In this document: one piece after another, positions 1-12,092 of the stretch | How the letters are laid out: every line of letters begins with the position of its first letter | How positions within the stretch are numbered: the stretch's first letter is position 1 | NCBI GenBank assembly: GCA_009617715.1 | Contig: VTFK01000469.1 | Span: forward strand, 62,001 to 126,000 | Reading direction: 5' to 3' | Length of the DNA stretch: 64,000 nt | From: Plectrocnemia conspersa | Taxonomy: Eukaryota; Arthropoda; Insecta; Trichoptera; Polycentropodidae | Position numbers and translations under genes: made by a program | The notes under the pieces: generated by a model | Databases searched by the model: none | Told to the model about the DNA's origin: nothing | Seen by the model: only the letters and a program-made list of their open reading frames with translations

Positions 1-2174
1 TTTCAAGACACTGGTCGATTCTCAACCCAAAAAATTATAAAAAAAATTGTAATCCGAGGTTACAATATATTTTGTTTCAATCAGATTAATCAACTGAATA
101 ATATTCATCTTAGAGCTTAAAGCACAACTTTTATTAAATATATTGTGTATGCATATAATATATTTTTGGTAAATTAATAATAAAATTATGAATTTTAATA
201 AGATTTAAAAATGAAGAACAACAATATTTAAAATGTCCAATATATTACTACAAAATCCTATAATCGACTTAAGGAATTTTATATAGCAAATTTTTAACAA
301 TGTAAAAAATAAATGTAAAAAAAGTTTGTACAATATTTTAAATAATTATATTTTTCATGTTCAGTTATATTTAAGAAACAGTAAAATAAATTACCGAAAA
401 TAGATCCTTATTTATCTCTTTATTTTTATTACCTTCATGTTGACATTAGTGATCAATAAATAATTTTAAATTAATCAATTATTTATATTTTTCTAATCAT
501 TTCCGTAAAGAACATATTTTTGCTAATTAACACAATAGAACATCTCTAAAATATGTTGTTTTTAATATATATTTAGATTAAACAATTAATTCGTCGTGTA
601 ATTGATAATTGTGTACAATTAACAATAATAATGTAAATACAAAAATATAAATATAAAACATACCATTACCGTATTTTCCAAAATTAAAAAGTACTGCCGT
701 ATATTGCATAGTTTTTTATGAAACATTTTGCAATATGTTAAGACTTGTGTTATATATAATATATATTACATTAGATAAAAACAATTTCTGAATATTGTGA
801 AGACAAATTATCCCATGAAGTATGACCAGTGAATTTATATAATGTATATTATTTTATTTAAATTTATTTGTAACGTTAAAAATTTACAAGTTTATATATT
901 ATATGATATATTATCATATAGTTTATATATCTCAAAAAATATCATAAGGACTAGCCTATTGGAATTTTTTTTAACAAGAAATACAAACCTTTTTCTTAAA
1001 ATTCTCTATAAAATAATAATATAAAATCTGTCTTCTCGTCTCATAATTTATGTTTAACTCATTGTTAGGCGATATTTTGCTATAACTTTACAAACGAGAT
1101 CAATAGCTGATAGATTATTTTAATCGCAACTAGTATTTAATATTTTAGTAGCACTATTTCATAAAAAAATTACATAAATTCCGTTTATGTCACATAAGAG
1201 TATTAAATAAGTATTTATATATTAAAGACAAATATATTGTGCGTACTCGCATCGTATGTAACAGCTCTTCTTAGATTATTGAGGTATATCGGTACTTCAT
1301 ACTAAAAAAATAACGTACATAAACTAAAAAAATACATACATATACGAGTTTCATTCTATTCAACTCGATAGTTATGGCGCAGAACGCTTTTTGGCAATTT
1401 ATTTCATAATCGATGGCGAATTTCGTTCATGGCGTTGTGCAACATTTTCATTGTTTGTTCTAAAAGTGTGTCGCGCGTAGCGTTATTCAACATTTTAAAA
1501 TCTTACATAATTACTCGGTGTAAATTATATTATATTTCGGTCCGTTGATATATCCACAAAGTCGTTGTGAGTTAATATTTGCTAGTGATATACGCAGATA
1601 AATACTTTGTTCGAGTGTACCAAAGACAATCTCAAATAAAAATAAATTATGCCATATTTCGAAAAGGTGACTACATATAATCATCTAATTACATTTATGT
1701 AGATATAATATATAATCACATTTATGTAGATATCTTATGAATAAGTATATGTATATATCACAAAGTTTTATGTCCCTGGATGTTTAAAATACTTGATAAA
1801 AAAATATTATTGGCTTTTTTTTTAATATTGATTCAACAGCAATTTGGTATTATTGATTTAACCTATTTCCTGTTTAGTATGGACATTACGTGGAATTTAT
1901 CTTTCGTTATCAAAATGCTTAGCATTGTACAACAAGTAATGAATGAAGATTATCTTCAATTTGAGAGTTTGCAATTGTACGCCATACATAAAATGTACTA
2001 AATTAGCTGTACAAACACCCCATTAGGATTAATAATCCATATCTGAATCCTACCTAGTGATATGTATAGAAAGTGCTGTAGGTGTATGAAGCTACGCGTC
2101 AACTTGCTTTTAAAGAATAATAAGAAATTGATTCGCGGATATTCTGTTTCAATATCAGCGTTATATAAATGAAT
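1..2174. other. AT-rich non-coding stretch
   Basis: I see no supported gene here. Open frames are short and have no recognisable protein pattern. A short imperfect tandem duplication built on catttatgtagatat lies at about 1690-1735. Nothing else stands out. Confidence 0.6.
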
Positions 2175-2337
2175 CAGTGGCGTGCCGTCCATACATGCGG
2201 TAGATTCAAAACGTCAACCGCATGTACAGTTGATGGCGAGCGACTCAGCCGTTACATATGCGCGTGCTTATAGTCGCTCAACCATGTATGCGGGTTGACG
2301 TTTTGAATCTACCGCATGCATAGACGGCACGCCATTG
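2175..2337. mobile_element. Foldback MITE, 163 bp
   Basis: The two ends are near-perfect inverted repeats about 55 bp long, starting CAGTGGCGTGCCGTC on the left and ending GACGGCACGCCATTG on the right, around a loop of about 50 bp. There is no coding capacity. The flanks show only AT on both sides, so the target duplication and superfamily are uncertain. Confidence 0.85.
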
Positions 2338-2373
2338 ATATGTATAGTCCATCCAAGATGTTAGCGCTCATAC

Positions 2374-2411
2374 AAAGCTGTGTATGTATGCATGCATACA
2401 TACACAGCTTT
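2374..2411. repeat. Perfect 38-bp palindrome
   Basis: The arm AAAGCTGTGTATGTATGCA is followed directly by its exact reverse complement, with no spacer. It lies 36 bp beyond the foldback MITE and may be the collapsed core of another inverted-repeat element. Confidence 0.9.
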
Positions 2412-2745
2412 CTGCAAATTTGTTTACACCTATAGAAGAACGTTACCAATACTAAATCAGGGCTGTTTTAAGGGTAGGAAATTGAATTAAAAATAATAAT
2501 GTGTTATATTTTTATTATAAATTATTGTCATGTTGTGGTATTTTGTAAGCAATAAAACTATTCCTGTAATACTCTATTGGTATTATTAAAAATATTATAT
2601 TGAACAGATATTCAACCTGGAGAGTGATACCAAAACTGCTCTCATATTTTTGAGTTAAATATGTATATAAATAAACAAAATAAGTAAGAAAGTGATATTT
2701 TACACTTTCCTCAACAAATTAAATTAATTACACTTGTAATTTCAC

Positions 2746-2886
2746 ATGGTCACCCCATTATATTTTCTCACCAATACTTTGGCGATGAGCGTTCATATTT
2801 TGGACGGACTGTATATATAATTACACGTGATTCCATGCAGGTGTTTTAAAGGAACGTGTAAGGTCAGGTTGATAATGGGGCCATTT
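2746..2886. mobile_element. Candidate short MITE
   Basis: The left end ATGGTCACCCCATTAT and the right end ATAATGGGGCCATT form an imperfect inverted repeat around about 110 bp with no coding capacity. No clear target duplication was found. Confidence 0.35.
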
Positions 2887-5800
2887 TAGAATCAATATAT
2901 CAATTTAATTTGTTTCTTCGCTTATACTAAATTATTTCATCCTTGAAATATAACTCCAAAAACTACAAAATGTTATTTGGGATCTCTTCGAATTTTAATC
3001 CTAATTCTCTTGAAAACGTAAATTTAAGGGGGTGGAGGTAATAACGGTGGCGTTTTTCTCATTTCGAACAAAATTTTTATCTTGGTAATTGGATTATTAG
3101 ATGTTACTCGAAGATTAACTGTTTGTAGTTGATGATGCTGAATTGTCAAATTCACTATCGGTTTACTCTAATGACTCATATTCGGTAGCCATTGTATTGT
3201 GGACGTGATAAAAAACAAGAAAAGGAAACTATAAAATGCTGGAAATTTTGCGTGACCCTCGAGTAATCGATACAGCAATTAAGCAATGCGCTTCAAAATA
3301 ACCATTGTTCGTGAAAATGTATATTTGTTAACTATTTTAAAATACCTACAAATTAATTATACGAAGCGTCATGTACTAGTTTTGTGGAAAATTCCACGAC
3401 ATTCGTCACTACCTTTGAGTATAATTTTCATTATATACGTTTGGATTTTACTTTTTACAAAGCCCACCTACCTAGAAATAAAAACACATTTTGCAAATGC
3501 GAAAATGGGGGCGCTTGAACACGAAAATAAATTGTACGCGTTTATATAAGCACGTAGGCAAACGAGAGCGGTGCAGAAAAGTATTTTTATTTTATTTTCT
3601 TTCAATGAATAAATAACTGTTGAGTGTTAAAGTATTCCAATAGCTAATATCTCACGTTTCTCAAACATACTTTCTTTAATTTGCCGGTGAAAGATAATCG
3701 GCGAGATAAAGGTCCTGAAAGGTGCCATGTAGAGACCTAAGAAGAAAGCATGTACATTCAATAGATCCTCTCTGGAAAATTTTGAATTGTAAAATAATCA
3801 TAAATTTTAATTTATAAACTAAGCACCTTTAAGGAATAATCTAAAAAATAAGATACAGACCATAAAATATCATTTTATTTTGGAATTGATTCCAATTACG
3901 TTTTGTCAAAGTTTCAACGAAATTTTGTTTTTAAAACAACATTGCAATAAACAGAAAAAGTGCAATAAATCTTAGCTACAGTTAATCCTTTCATATAACT
4001 TCTGTAATAAAACATTGTAAGGATACTATAAAAAACGCTTCCATATACTTTATTTACAAAATACCAGTATATCATTATAATTTTAATGGGAGCTTTAACT
4101 AGCGTCTCGGATCCAACAACATGAAAAAGATCCAGAGTAATTTAGAGGTCACTCTAATGACCATTCAAACAAACGAAAAGAGATATCAACCCACCTCGGA
4201 AATGGGGGCCACTCAGTGTATATTCGCAACACAAAAAGAGAGATCTCGTAACCAAATAATTGCGTTTATAATTGAGAGTAGTGGACCCCGGATGATTCAC
4301 CTCCGAAAGTATTGATATCTCAACGTGATACAAAATACTGAAATATCTTTGGACAGCATGAAATTTGTAACAAAAAATCCAACAGAAACAATAAACAAAT
4401 AGTTTGAATTGATAAAGTGTGTATAACGTGTAGCAAGAATTAAAGATGACCAATGTCTTACGATATTAAAGTCGAAAATTAAAACACTCTATAGATTATT
4501 TTAAATATATATACGGCTTCATATTTTTACTGATTAATTGGACGCAATTGAGGGGTTTCTTCTAAATTTGTTGATCGCCTTGCTTTTGTCTTACCCGCTA
4601 CCTGCACCCTTACTCTACTCATTTAGAGGGAACGTATTATGTATTTTGTGTTTATTTAACAAAAAAAAAAAATGTTTGTAAACCTCTTAAAACAAGAGCA
4701 ATTTACGAATATTTAATTTGGTTATTAATTACATTTTATGTTCTATAAAGAAAATCTTGAGGGTTTCGTTTGGTATATTTCGTTAAGAAAGTGTGAAATT
4801 AAATTAAGCGACGCAATACACTTTTCAAAAAAAACTGAGGTGTGATGAGTATAACCATGTTAATGTCTGAACTTATTGCTAAAATATCCCATTTTTCAGT
4901 TCAAGAAAATTTACACTAATAAAACCCGCTTCGCGTAACAAAACGAAAAATCCAATTTTCACTAAAATGTACGAGCCCAGTCCGCCTGCTTCGAGTGACG
5001 TTAACTTTTTAGCTCTGAAGTGAAAAATCAGTCAACTATTTTTTTGCCCCCGAGTCGCGCTGTGGCATAAAATATAATTTTCAGCTCAGATTAAAATTTT
5101 GGTGGAAAATACTGGTATAGTGGAAAACGAGGCGAAGACTATCGTGAGAAATCGGTCAATCGAATCCGGTGTCAATATCGAACTGCGCTCGTGCGTTTAC
5201 GTAACTCGAGTTACGCAACTAGCACGAGATAAAACGGCCGAGCTGAGCGATTGTTGTTGAGCTGTTGCAAAATTAATGTTGGTCAACATCCACTGGTTGC
5301 AAAATTTTTAATATGGAGCAAAAATGTACCGCAATGCGTTGGAATCGCACTAAATGCGGCGCTTCTCAAACCTGTGTCGCAATATCGTTTCTAACAGTTT
5401 GAGAATATATTCATTAGTGAGATTTAAACAAAAATATTGTAAGCGAAACTAGTTTACCTATAATTAATTATTACATTTTGCTTAATTACACCTATATACT
5501 TCTTAAGTACTCAATATCTTGTCCTTCTTTAGTTTTTACCTAAAATATATATATAATAGCATATTTAGCATATTAAATTATTCTCATACTCTGATTGCTT
5601 TAGCTTGAGATTGGAGTAATACACCCCGAGATGAGATCATTAATTTAAATGAATGTTTATTATATATATCTGAATTTTTGTGATTTGCCAAAGACGTCTC
5701 AAATCAAGAATAAAATAAAAGGTTGAACTACAAAAATATTTACCTTCGGCAATATTTAGTTTTTGGTGGATTGTACTATTCAACTTAATAAATTGTTACC

Positions 5801-6586
5801 AGCTTTCCGGCGTCTATTTTGGCTTCAAAGTTACACATCTTTGGCACAAAGTCCGAAATTACAATTTTAAACTATGGTATTGATTATTGCGAATTATTAA
5901 TAAAAGCGTACTTTGTGAATAAGAAATCTTCATTTAAGACTTCTAAGGCCATAGCAATAACTAAAATGTATAATATTCAAGTATAACTAAAATATTTCGT
6001 AAGAATTAAAAATAAAATTATTTAACGTATCTATTTTATTACATATTTAAAATAAATAATAAATAAAAACTTTATTTTTCGTTACAAAATAATGAAGGTA
6101 TATATTTTACTGAATAATGTATTCCACTCGTAATAATATAATATATGTATGCCACGAGCAAAGATTTTCTCAAGTCTTTGATATCGCGCGTATTGCGTCC
6201 ACGTGTCGATCTGCCGAAGTGTTGCCAGTACACAAGGGTGCTATGGTATCTAACATTGTTTCTTTCGTACATATAAATTAACATTCCGTCGGGCGTAATT
6301 GATCTGACAGGCACAGCGCGGACATTTTGTCACCGTGCTTTGCTGCTAGGCAGCGTTAACACCTGGCGCTCCCAGTAGCAATCTCCCAACTTAGTAGTTT
6401 GCCCTTGATCTTCACTACGGGAAGTTTAAGATTTGTTCAGAGAAGCTCATTGCCTCCGAGCTCGTCATATTTTTGAAGGTACGTATTTTAGAAATACTTG
6501 TAAAAAATCAATTATCACCTTCGCTATAAGACTAAATAATGTTCCGACCAACCTCTAAAACAGACTGAAAAGATTTTGTCCTTCTT
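2887..6586. other. Intergenic stretch with a CpG-richer patch
   Basis: No gene can be supported. The patch at about 4910-5280 is visibly richer in C, G and CG than its surroundings and holds the palindrome listed separately. A second richer patch at 6310-6480 ends in a donor-like gaag|gtacgt, but nothing recognisable follows it. Either patch could be a promoter or part of an old element. Confidence 0.4.
5189..5227. repeat. Extended palindrome in CpG-rich patch
   Basis: A perfect 16-bp core CGTAACTCGAGTTACG at 5200-5215 is flanked by the outer inverted pair TCGTGC (5189-5194) and GCACGA (5222-5227), with linkers of 5 and 6 bases. The sequence shows the symmetry. A role as a dimeric transcription-factor site is only inference. 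Confidence 0.6.
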
Positions 6587-6745
6587 CCCAGGAAGAAAAA
6601 AACTCTTCCCCCATCCCCTATAATAAAACGATGCTCAACATGCACCAGCGAAACTTGTTTGAGAAGGCTGACAAATCACGAATGCAAGAAATGCGAGACT
6701 CCTATCTGCATATCCCATGTAAATATGATTTGCAATCTTTACTGA
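6587..6745 (+). pseudogene. piggyBac-type transposase C-terminal zinc ribbon remnant
   Basis: A plus-strand frame ending in TGA at 6743-6745 carries closely spaced cysteine pairs: KRCSTC, then a short basic linker, ECKKC, then PICIS with a downstream His and Cys. This is the layout of the cysteine-rich zinc finger at the C-terminus of many piggyBac transposases. The rest of the transposase is not found upstream, so this is a fragment. A TTAA followed by CCTATTGCGCCCG at about 7059 may be a nearby terminus, but I cannot pair it. Confidence 0.5.
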
Positions 6746-7531
6746 AGAAGGTACAGATACCCTCTGAAGATGACTGAATAGATATACTGTGAACGTTTTA
6801 AAAATATTTTCTAATTTTATTTTTTTTACTTGATGATTTTCTAATTTTACTTTATTTACGGTATTTGATAGAAGATCATAAATTTCATTAAAATTTGTTC
6901 GATTAATGTTATGTCAAATACATGTTTTTTTGCAAAAATTTTTGTATCTTTTTCTTCTTTTGACACCCTTTATAATGATGTTTATCACAGTTGTATAAAT
7001 CAACTTAATTAGGTTTTATTATGGTTTTTTAATGTGTGCCTATCGAGCACATTGCGGTTAACCTATTGCGCCCGACGGATAGTTAAACGTAAAACACAGA
7101 TGATTTCCACTGCTTGTCTTTCAACTGTTGCAGCACTGCTCCTATTGTATTGCTGGAGGCGTTAATAGCAAATGATGGTGAAACTTTATGTGAATGTTAA
7201 TAAAGCAGCATCTGCGAGCTCGTCATTGCATTTTTAATTGATTTTCCAAACTGTTGACCATTCGATTGGAATCTTATCGTAATTCAAAGTTTATTTAACA
7301 TTAACTAATTTTCCACTGTCTTAGGAAAGAATTTTTGATATATATTTAACTGTAATTATAGTTTTTTTGATTTTGAGAACTATAAGAAGTTTTCTCTTTC
7401 TCTGGTAGGTGTGTCAAGATTTACCAAAAAGTTTACTATACAAATTTTTGTGCCAAGCTGTAGAAGTTCCTTTGAATGTTTCACATGTTTTGCTATTGTA
7501 TGGGAAGTCACCAAAATGTCATATATGTATA

Positions 7532-8415
7532 TTGGGTTGATACAAAAGTTTTCACGTGTTTTTTATATGAAATAAAAACATGTTATTTTTTACTTTTTGT
7601 ATTGATTTAATCAATTACATCATTTCCATCGGTTCTTATAACATTCTTTCACCTTTGGAGTAAAACTCCGTTGACCTTGATGCAAAAATGCATTAAGGAA
7701 AGTTTTTACATGCTCTATTACATCAATTTTTTACCATTAAAAAAATGCAGTGATCTGAATAAATGATAATCGGAAGGAGCAAGGTCTGGCGAATAGAGTG
7801 GGTGCTTGATAACATTACAATTCAGTTCATTTAGCTTATGTTGGGTCATCATTGCCAAAAGTGGTCGCACGTTATCGTTATGAAATACTACCCATTTTCT
7901 ATTTACCAATTCTGGTCTATAGTTTTCAAAGATGTTTACTTTTATCAATTGTTGACTATATCGTTCCGCTGTAATTGTTTGATTTCATTATAAAAGTTCG
8001 AAATACATTTGCAATCTTACCAAACACAAAGCATTACTTTTTTATGGATTTCGGTTTTCGAAGTTGTTAATAGGGTTGGTCCAGGTATACTTCAATCACT
8101 CTTCCATATGTTACGTTATTGTACACTACCCATTTCTTATCTACAGTCACCAATCGATGCAAAAAAGGGTCGTGCTTTTGTCTCACACTCAAAGCAACAC
8201 ATGGTCAATAAATTGGCACATGGTCCAATAAATTGGCAGCTGACAGTTGATGATATTTAAAAAAATATATAAGAGCTCTCTATGGTGGCTAGACCAAAGC
8301 GGAAGTATCCTTTATACAATAGGACAATTTAAAAACATCTGTTATCATCAGTTTCGAGAAAAAAACATTTTTCCTAGGATCATACAAAAACGTCAAAACT
8401 TTTACATCAACACAA
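7532..8415 (-). mobile_element. Internally deleted mariner element
   Basis: The left end TTGGGTTGATACAAAAGTTT is flanked by TA. The right end at 8388-8415 is its imperfect inverted copy (AAACTTTTACATCAACACAA), also followed by TA. At 884 bp it is shorter than intact mariners (about 1.3 kb). It contains the minus-strand transposase remnant listed next. Confidence 0.75.
7718..8190 (-). pseudogene. mariner transposase remnant
   Basis: Minus-strand translation from about 8190 gives FLHRLVTVDKKWVVYNN, matching the region around the first catalytic Asp of mariner transposases (usual form VTGDEKW). After frame disruption it continues into WVVFHNDNVRPLLA and HPLYSPDLAPSDYHLFRSL, which carry the second and third Asp of the DD34D triad. 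The N-terminal helix-turn-helix part is missing and the frame is broken by stops and shifts, so it cannot be functional. Confidence 0.8.
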
Positions 8416-8419
8416 TATA

Positions 8420-9350
8420 TTACAGTGAATCTGTATTCCCCAGTGAAAATATACTTTCCCTCATAGAAGTTTACATTCGGCAACTCAGTAGGTGAAAGCA
8501 TATCACACAATAGATTTATATATTCACTGCTCGAGGTCCTGTGTGCGCAAACAGATGATCCGCATATTTAAATGGCAACAAATTAAATAGTTAGAAATTA
8601 AATCAACTATGGGTCAGAGTAAAAATCAAATCTCGGTCTGAATTTTAATAAGAATATCAAAATAGTCGGAATCATGTAAATTAAAAAATAAGATAAAATT
8701 TATAAATATAAATGGGAAATAAAGCGAACCAGCGTTAGAACATTGAACACCCCATGAATGCAACAAATCTTTTGAATTGCTTATAGGACACAAAGCGACA
8801 AAGGCATTCAAAGCGAAGAGCGAACCGGGAATGACGACAGAGTGGCGACGGAAAGCACGCTTGGTTCATTGTGTTGACATCAGACAAAATTGCGAGCCCA
8901 ACCAAATAAATTGTTCACACCTTGATAATGCGATAATGAACTGCCAACATCCCAACATGCTATTGACATATCTAACAGTTGTAAAAATCTTCAGTGTTAC
9001 AGCAAGAACAACACTATTACCAATATAAGATTCAAACGTTCTATTAATATTTCAGTAATCCAAACATGTTGAATTTTTAAAAAAAATATTTTTTATTGCA
9101 TGTATACTGTTAACTAACTCATGTGCACAAATCAGGTGCAATTTCGACGATCTTACCTTGCAAAGCTGCATATATTTAACAATTCTGACTTTACCATTTA
9201 ACTGTCAAAACTTATACTTTCACCAGCATATAGCAGTGAATTTGTATTTTCGTCTATACATTCACTGGCAAAATTGTATTTGGAATATGAATTCCCTAAA
9301 ACGCCAGTGAAAGTGTACTTTCACTGCTAGTATGAAATCACTGTAACCTA
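8420..9350. repeat. Two copies of a CAGTGAA-rich repeat
   Basis: Segments 8421-8512 and 9211-9345 share the words CAGTGAATCTGTATT or CAGTGAATTTGTATT, TACTTTC and GGTGAAAG in related order and orientation. The second holds a near-palindrome CAGTGAAAGT-gt-ACTTTCACTG at 9305-9326. The 700 bp between them has no recognised gene. A frame at 8777-9028 looks partly codon-like but has no identifiable homology. Confidence 0.45.
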
Positions 9351-9789
9351 CATATATATTCAAAGCTTTGTTATTGCTGAGATCTGTAGTATGCTTTACG
9401 AGAGCAGCGGCGGGGGCGAAAGCGGCGTAGATTTTATATCTAAAAATATGAAACCGTAACAATCCCTATAAAACCGAGACCTATGGTGTGAGACCGAGAC
9501 GTATGGTGAGCCTAACTGTAAGCTGTGCAGACTTTAGTAGAGATGGGATATGAGTAATTTGCTTGGTTAGCCACCGCAGCTTCTTTAAATTCGTGCCTGT
9601 AGTAAAATCATTACTGCTGAAATATTAAATTGTAAATTTTTCACGGTAAAAAATATTTTTTTTTATTTATAATTGTATATACAAAGTGATCCAATTCGAG
9701 TTTCCTGTGCTGACAGCACCGTAAATCAGATAGCTGTAAATAATCACGCGTGTTCAAAGTGTCAAATGTTAGTATGTAATAACACATTT

Positions 9790-10140
9790 ACAAAATGGAT
9801 CGCTTAACCATCGCTCCGATTGTTTTCAGAAGTAACAATTCTGTACGAACTGTGTATCTAAATTCAAGGAAAGATTGTGAGCGATATCACCGCCCCCACT
9901 CAGTGAACAATTCGCCACGTAGTGAAAAAAATTGAAGAGACAGAAAGCGTTGGAAATATAGTAAGGCCTATGCATCATCGTGGCGCCCGTTCAGCCAAAA
10001 ATATTGCTGCTGTAGGTGAAAGTGTGGCCGAAGACCCGGAATCGTCGGTGTTCCCAGCTTTTGGCTTTTTCAACCCCTTATTTACAATTACCCCTGTACA
10101 ACATTCTGATAACTAAGAACTGAAGCCCAGACACCATGAA
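9790..10140 (+). pseudogene. IS630/Tc1-mariner-type transposase N-terminal remnant
   Basis: The frame contains VKKIEETESVGNI, RSAKNIAAVGESVAEDP and, after a frameshift, ELKPRHH-like sequence. I recognise this order (helix-turn-helix linker, SAENI-type motif, ESVAEDP) from the N-terminus of a mariner-like transposase family common in insects. The catalytic half is absent and the reading frame is broken. Element ends were not found. Confidence 0.55.
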
Positions 10141-10518
10141 TAGCGAAGAATTTGCGCAAATTAAGTGTTACTACGTGTCCAAAATGTGACTGTTTAGTGC
10201 GCATTTTAGTCAGGCGGCGTCATTGAGCCTTACATTTTTTTGGAAAGATGAAGGTCGAACTGTTAATGGCGAGCGCTCTATGCGCATGATAAGCGCTAAT
10301 TTTTGTCACGAAATTGGTATTATTTTCATAATTAATGAAATACATCATATGTTCGAATAATAAAAAATAATCCGAAGGTATCCTTAGTTTGTATGTGTGT
10401 GTTTTTTCAAAGTTAGGAAACTGAAGTTAAATCACTTTTAGTAGGTATATGTATATAAATATAGTGTTTGAATTAGCTTATATTTTGTACATTTCCGCTG
10501 ATTCTGTTTGCGATTTAA

Positions 10519-11019
10519 CCCTTTCATTGTGTTCGACGGCTCCAGCAATCCTGGCGAACAAGTCTCAGGCGCGGATTACGGACCTAGCCGTCATCAAATT
10601 TTTAGCCTTATATCACAGTTGTTTAATATATTTTAAAGTTAAAAATAGCTTGAATGAAACATTAAAACCTTTATCTAACGACATATTTTGAGTTTACTTA
10701 AAACATTTGTAGATATAATATAAATAAATCTTTTTTTAAGAATTATTGGTGCTTCTAATTCTCCTCACAGTGGCGCTGCTATCTATTTATCATAGAATTG
10801 TATGGGGCACGCGAGTAAATCCCGTATTTTATTTAGCAGAACGTTTTTATTTACAATTTACACTGAATGCTCGACACATATTCTAATTTTTATGAATTGA
10901 AAAAAAAAGTTTTATGAAGTAACAGTATCAGCTTATGTATAAAAAATGTTTTTTTTAAATGAATAAAAGCAGCGCTATGTACGGATGTCAAATGAAAACT
11001 TTTTGAACGCGGCAAATGA
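10519..11019. mobile_element. TTAA-flanked non-autonomous element, copy 1
   Basis: TTAA is present at 10515-10518 and 11020-11023. The ends are loosely inverted (CCCTTTCATTGTGTTC against TCATTTGCCGCGTTC), as expected for a diverged piggyBac-like element. Most of it is repeated in the same orientation at 29792-30512, which shows that it is a dispersed repeat. No coding capacity is seen. Confidence 0.55.
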
Positions 11020-11099
11020 TTAATAGTTCTGGTTTATTCATAATTACTAGAGTTTATTCATAAATACTAGATTTGAAAATTGGTATTAAGAACAATAGA

Positions 11100-11345
11100 A
11101 AAATCATTTTATTCTAAGTGGCAACACTGATGCGACACTGTCAGTGGTCGTTCGCGCGTTGAGCTGTGTGTGCGTTGTTGTCGTCTTCACTTCGCCTTTC
11201 ACCTGTAATCTCTCGATATTTTTAGGCGAGTACCCGAAAATTATATTAATATACTAAACGACATAAACCATTTTATGTTTTGACCGCGATTTAATTTACG
11301 ACTCGTCAGTAATTTCACAACGACGCGAGGTCGTTTTGTTGACTT
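11100..11345 (+). promoter_or_regulatory. Candidate PAN3 promoter and 5' UTR exon
   Basis: TCAGT at 11141-11145 fits the arthropod initiator and sits in a locally GC- and CG-rich stretch just upstream of PAN3 with no TATA box. Possible donors are CACCT|gtaatc (about 11202) and GCGAG|gtcgtt (about 11327). If correct, the first intron runs to the acceptor at 13878 and contains the Tc1-like element. The assignment rests on position and motif only. Confidence 0.4.
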
Positions 11346-11424
11346 GTTCAAGTTTTTCGAAATCATTCGTACACTTCGTACATTTTATTCTGAATTTCGA
11401 TTCGTTATGAATAGTATTTATGAA

Positions 11425-11625
11425 TTTATTTGGCCCCAATCTATCGTTATACTGATAATATTTTTAACGTATTGCATATTTGTATAGAAGTAAATTCATA
11501 TATCCTTTTATTTGGCCCTAATCAATTATTTCACTAACATTATTTTCAACGAACTTAATATTATTTTTAAATATATTTTTTTATCTGGTTCCAATTGATC
11601 ATTTCTTCAACGTATTTGTCATTTC
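11425..11625. repeat. Imperfect tandem triplication
   Basis: Three successive segments begin with TTATTTGGCCCCAATC, TTATTTGGCCCTAATC and TTATCTGGTTCCAATT and each continues into a similar ATTATTTTCAACG-like tail, with a period of about 80 bp. It lies in the presumed first intron of PAN3. Confidence 0.5.
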
Positions 11626-12092
11626 TTTACTTGTGTCTGACTAAAAAAACTTAAAAATTTTCACGAAAAATACATATTCTATATTAACATCATACTCACT
11701 GCAAATGTTACGTTAGCATTTTTCCGCATTGAACTATCGATAACAACAAATAAGATTAATGTTTCCAAGTTTCATCAAGACATGGCAATATACATTTGCA
11801 AAAGATCAATGTAAGATTGAATATATACATTTTTCGCTATTCTCGACAAAATACTATTTTATTATTTTCGCAAATATAATTTAACCCTTTAGATGCGAGA
11901 TGCTGATAAATCCGAATCACCATGCAGGGCTCTCAAGTGCGAGATACAGATTTATCCCATACTATAAAAATCATAATATAATATAATACATGTACATACA
12001 AAAAAAAACGACGAGATAGTGTCTGCGATTTGATTTGTTTTATTAGGTTGAAATAGCATTTATTTGTTTACCATTTGATCTTGATCTATATA

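Noticed and set aside
1780..2001. 73-codon hydrophobic open frame
   Set aside because: Composition is that expected of AT-rich DNA (Ile, Leu, Phe, Lys); no motif, splice context or promoter.
6072..6314. 80-codon minus-strand frame
   Set aside because: No recognisable motif or gene context; too little to support a gene.
6450..7230. CGAGCTCGTCAT repeated at 6458 and 7214, flanking the piggyBac zinc-ribbon relic
   Set aside because: Only about 12 bp match exactly, with no TTAA or inverted symmetry, so I do not treat it as element ends.
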